This document shows, piece by piece, positions 61,184-64,000 of a stretch of 64,000 nucleotides of DNA. Numbering within the stretch: position 1 is the first letter of the stretch; each line of letters starts with the position of its first letter. The DNA comes from Thuidium tamariscinum (lineage: Eukaryota; Streptophyta; Bryopsida; Hypnales; Thuidiaceae), in NCBI GenBank assembly GCA_947034885.2, contig OX344757.2:5580001-5644000 (forward strand), written 5' to 3'. The position numbers and the translations under genes were made by a program. Below the pieces are notes generated by a model. That model was given only the letters and a program-made list of their open reading frames with translations. It did not search any database and was not told the origin of the DNA.

Positions 61184-63787
61184 TCTGCTGCAACTGAGGT
61201 GGCTGCTGGATTACCTCGTCAAGTTGATGGCGGATTACCTCATGGCCAATCCGGGGCCTTGCTGCAACTGCAGCAGTTGAAGCAAGCGGCTCCAATTGCA
61301 ACTCTAATCAAGAAAAGGAAGGAATATCCACCACTTGTACCCTGGCGCACCACAATCACTCAAGGGTCTACAAACCTTCCAACAACAAGGTTTGTTACCT
61401 ATGAAACGCTTATTTTTACCTTAGGATGTCCTCTTTTGCGGTTTAGTCTCTGCGATACCAACCTTGTAGGATACGACCATTTTCTTTTTTGTCTCATCTT
61501 GAATCATTCTTGATAGTATGAAGCGTACGGCCTACATCCATATCTTATACTGGTGTACCTAGTTTCTGGTGTAATTTTGTCTTTCTGAATACATAGCTTT
61601 GTATGGACGGACCTGTTACTTAGTGTCACTCTGAACACGGAGGCTATTAAATCATGAGTACCCAGCTATATCTTTTCTGGTAATTGTTGTGCAGCCGTGC
61701 TGAGATGGAGTGGGCTGCAGCAACCAACTCTGTTCCAGACCAGGTATGATTGATTCCAGATTTTATTCCTTTTTATGTTTCAATTTTTGTTCCAAATGCG
61801 GTACTTTATTAGGTCATGAATTAAAGTGTGCAAGGGTGATTAGTTCGAAGTTTGGATCATCAGCGTGGCGCCTAGCCGTGACAAGGGTAATAGGGCTGTT
61901 TTTTTATTAGCACTTGTTAGATACTCCTTCTGTGACTAACAGTTGATACGTGGGGATGATGACCCTGCACGCTTTATTTTTTGTGTGTCGTTGAAGTGGC
62001 ATTGCCTCCGTTTAATTCAAACATATTAATGTTTACTAGTCTTAGTGCGACTAGTTTTAGACCCTCACTGTTCCAACTGGTTGAATTAGAGTGTCTCGAA
62101 CTAATCTGGACGTTCATAACATTTAGAATATTAATTTTTGTTTTGTTTTGAGTTTCACTTCATACACCTTTGAGAAGCGTTCAAATGCAATAAATTAAGA
62201 CTGATAAACTGTAATGATGGCTCTTTAGAAGGATACTTTCTTTCCCTATCTGAGCAACGCCTAGGGTATTCTGTGATGGTAACCGTAAGCATCGTCGCAG
62301 TGTTTCGCTAATATCTTTTCACGAGCTTAAGTTGCACAAGAACAATACCTGTGCACTAGTTCAAGTGTACGTTTCATAATATTTGGTCTGGTCTTTTTTT
62401 GTACTTGGGAAATAAAAGACCTACTGCTTCTCAGCTGCGTTATTTTGGCCCTCAGGAACGGTTCAACGATGCTGTCGAGACACTTGATGTTACGGCAATG
62501 TGTGTGAAGCGAGCAAAAAGGCGATTGAAGTTTACCACTCAACTCATGCAGCAACTTGTACCTGCTCTTCCGTGTCAGTTGTTCAAGGGGAATCTCTTGG
62601 ACGACTACAAGTCTGCAACTTTTGTGCTGGCGAAGTTTGCAGTGAGCGAAGCTTGTTGGTTATCTACGGGTTTGAGCAGGGAGCCCTCTGGCGCTGTTTC
62701 TACTGACGACAGTGCAGAAAATAGCAATGGAAACGTTTCAAAGTATGTTTTTCATTCTTCCTAAACACTCTGTGATCATTGAAATAATTCTAGGTTTTTC
62801 AGTTTGAAATGTATCTGTTTTCTGAAGAGCCTTACCTTCTGTTTAGGAGTTGTTTTCAGGTAACATATGCAGCAATTGCTTCAGTGCCACTACTGGAATC
62901 CGTCTTTGTATGATACTGAGTTTTAGTAACTCTCATGTCCACTCTTGGAAACCTTCCGATTATCTGGAAGTTTCATCCAAAGTGTCGGTATTGATAGTTT
63001 CTCGGTTTATGCAGGGTTAAAAGCGATCAGCAAGTTGCTGTGCTGAACGAAGGCAGCTCCCATGTGCTTTCAAGCAAGCTGAGGATACAAAAACTCACAG
63101 AATTGCAGGATGAATTGTCTAGGTATGGATCATGTTTGCCTCCATGTGTACATTTGTTATTTTGTTGTACTTCCTAGAAATTTTTCTGGACTTTCTTTAC
63201 TTATTGGGGGTAGTTCAAAACGAGCACATTGAAGTAACGGTGTGGGACTTTTATGCGACCTCTCGATGATGTATCCGGACTCGTAAGTCCCTATTTTGTC
63301 CTGTTAGTGAAGAAGCAACTAGGGGCCTGGATGTAACCAGTTGCGGCGTTACAAGCTGGCTTGGGTTTTCCTTTCGCCTTAATTTAGGTCTTTTTAAGGT
63401 GCTAAATTGATCATTGAAGAAAATATCCTTCGAGATTCGGAGTTATATCTTCGTCGTTCTCTGAGATTGTCTTCTTCGTCATCAGCCTGGTGCTTACTAA
63501 GATTTGGTGGGAGGCGCAGGTTGGACAGGGCACCCACTGCATCAAAGCTCTCTCGAGAGCTACACGACCTTGACAAACTGGTTGTTTTGAATCGGCTGGC
63601 AAAGGTGCATGGCCCTGAATTCTTAGCCGGATCTACAAATCCCACGGGGAGCCCCCGTGGTAAACTGGAAACACACAAAGAAGCGCCCGTGGTGTACAGC
63701 CCTGAGACTGCTCATCCTGAAAGATTTGTAGCTGCTGTATTTGTTCCCCAAACGATTCCAGAGAACTTGACGCTATTGCAATTGTAA
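55385..63787 (+). CDS. Glutamine-rich 'dentin sialophosphoprotein-like' plant protein
   Basis: Nine exons join in frame: 55385-56701, 57142-59667, 59849-59967, 60285-60415, 60522-61389, 61695-61743, 62456-62742, 63015-63122 and 63520-63787, giving 1,890 aa if translation starts at 55385. That ATG overlaps a good splice acceptor (CAG at 55391-55393), so the true N-terminus may lie upstream. Low-complexity architecture: pentapeptide LREQQ-type repeats at about residues 218-350 (coiled-coil propensity), poly-Q near 402-415, 638-645, 711-718 and in exon 5. The C-terminus carries the family motifs: 'KKRKEYPPLVPWRTTITQGS' (about 1627-1646), 'RAEMEWAAATN', 'KRAKRRLKFTTQLMQQLV' (about 1688-1705) and the terminal 'ERFVAAVFVPQTIPENL'. 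Arabidopsis relatives are annotated dentin sialophosphoprotein-like, of unknown biochemical function. Gln-rich composition and basic clusters suggest a nuclear or transcription-related role, which is inference. Confidence 0.88.
56040..56440 (+). repeat. In-frame ~15-bp coding repeat (LREQQ)
   Basis: About two dozen degenerate units of 'cagcttcgagagcag' encode QLREQ-type pentapeptides, interspersed with 'EASSREQ' spacers. The repeat keeps the reading frame throughout, and purity is highest at 56150-56330, which suggests ongoing slippage. Confidence 0.85.
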
Positions 63788-64000
63788 CAAAAGGTTGTAC
63801 TTTTTCCTAATCTTCCCTCTCCTTATCTATAATTTTGGTGTAGTTTGGGTATCGTCATCTTGTAAGTGAGGTTTAGATCGGTAAATTTGTTATCTGTTCG
63901 AGTGTATTGGAATAACTTCGGAGATTCTTGGAGAAGTTACCAAATTTACACGGATTGTGATGTGGAAAGCTGGTATTGCTGGTATTGCTGGTATAATTTT
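63788..64000 (+). other. 3' UTR of the Gln-rich gene
   Basis: Follows the stop codon at 63785-63787 and runs to the window edge. A short tandem 'gctggtattg' repeat lies at about 63,969-63,992. Confidence 0.5.

Overview
This window looks like nuclear DNA of a land plant, most likely a bryophyte and probably a moss, although no single feature proves the species. The evidence is plant-type gene families (a KAB1-type potassium-channel beta subunit, a DUF2921 membrane protein, a plant-specific glutamine-rich nuclear-type protein), many short GT-AG introns, moderately GC-rich exons and very AT-rich intergenic DNA. The intergenic DNA is full of small inverted-repeat DNA transposons. I saw no LTR retrotransposon, LINE, rRNA, tRNA or CRISPR array.

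Layout. 1-11.4 kb is gene-free and built from short non-autonomous transposons, many flanked by TTAA and beginning CCCYTRAA, some nested inside each other. 12.28-15.47 kb (+) is a five-exon KAB1 gene (328 aa). 16.16-18.24 kb (-) is an intronless DUF2921 membrane protein (693 aa), convergent with KAB1. 18.3-32 kb is gene-free. It contains a roughly 3-kb block (19.79-22.74 kb) densely studded with the octamer CAANTNGT, plus several more inverted-repeat transposons, one with a 9-bp target duplication. 32.01-40.74 kb (-) is an 18-exon gene for a TPR-RING-LON protein (482 aa), whose splice junctions I could assemble in frame from start to stop. 41-52.5 kb has no convincing gene. It holds a ~900-bp minisatellite with higher-order structure, a 135-bp (AT)n tract, a hAT-like element with a perfect 8-bp duplication and a CACTA-like foldback element. 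52.6-63.8 kb (+) is a large gene for a Gln-rich protein of at least 1,890 aa, of the family annotated in flowering plants as 'dentin sialophosphoprotein-like', with a long leader containing at least one small upstream ORF.

The four genes do not form an obvious pathway. They are an ion-channel partner, a secretory-pathway membrane protein, a probable ubiquitin ligase and a probable nuclear protein. The most unusual content is non-coding: several unrelated MITE families sharing TTAA-CCCYTRAA termini (piggyBac- or Kolobok-like), a datable nested insertion into one of them, and the CAANTNGT motif array, which no standard feature type explains. All coordinates were read by eye. Exon joins rest on GT-AG signals, reading-frame continuity and remembered family motifs, not on transcripts or searches.
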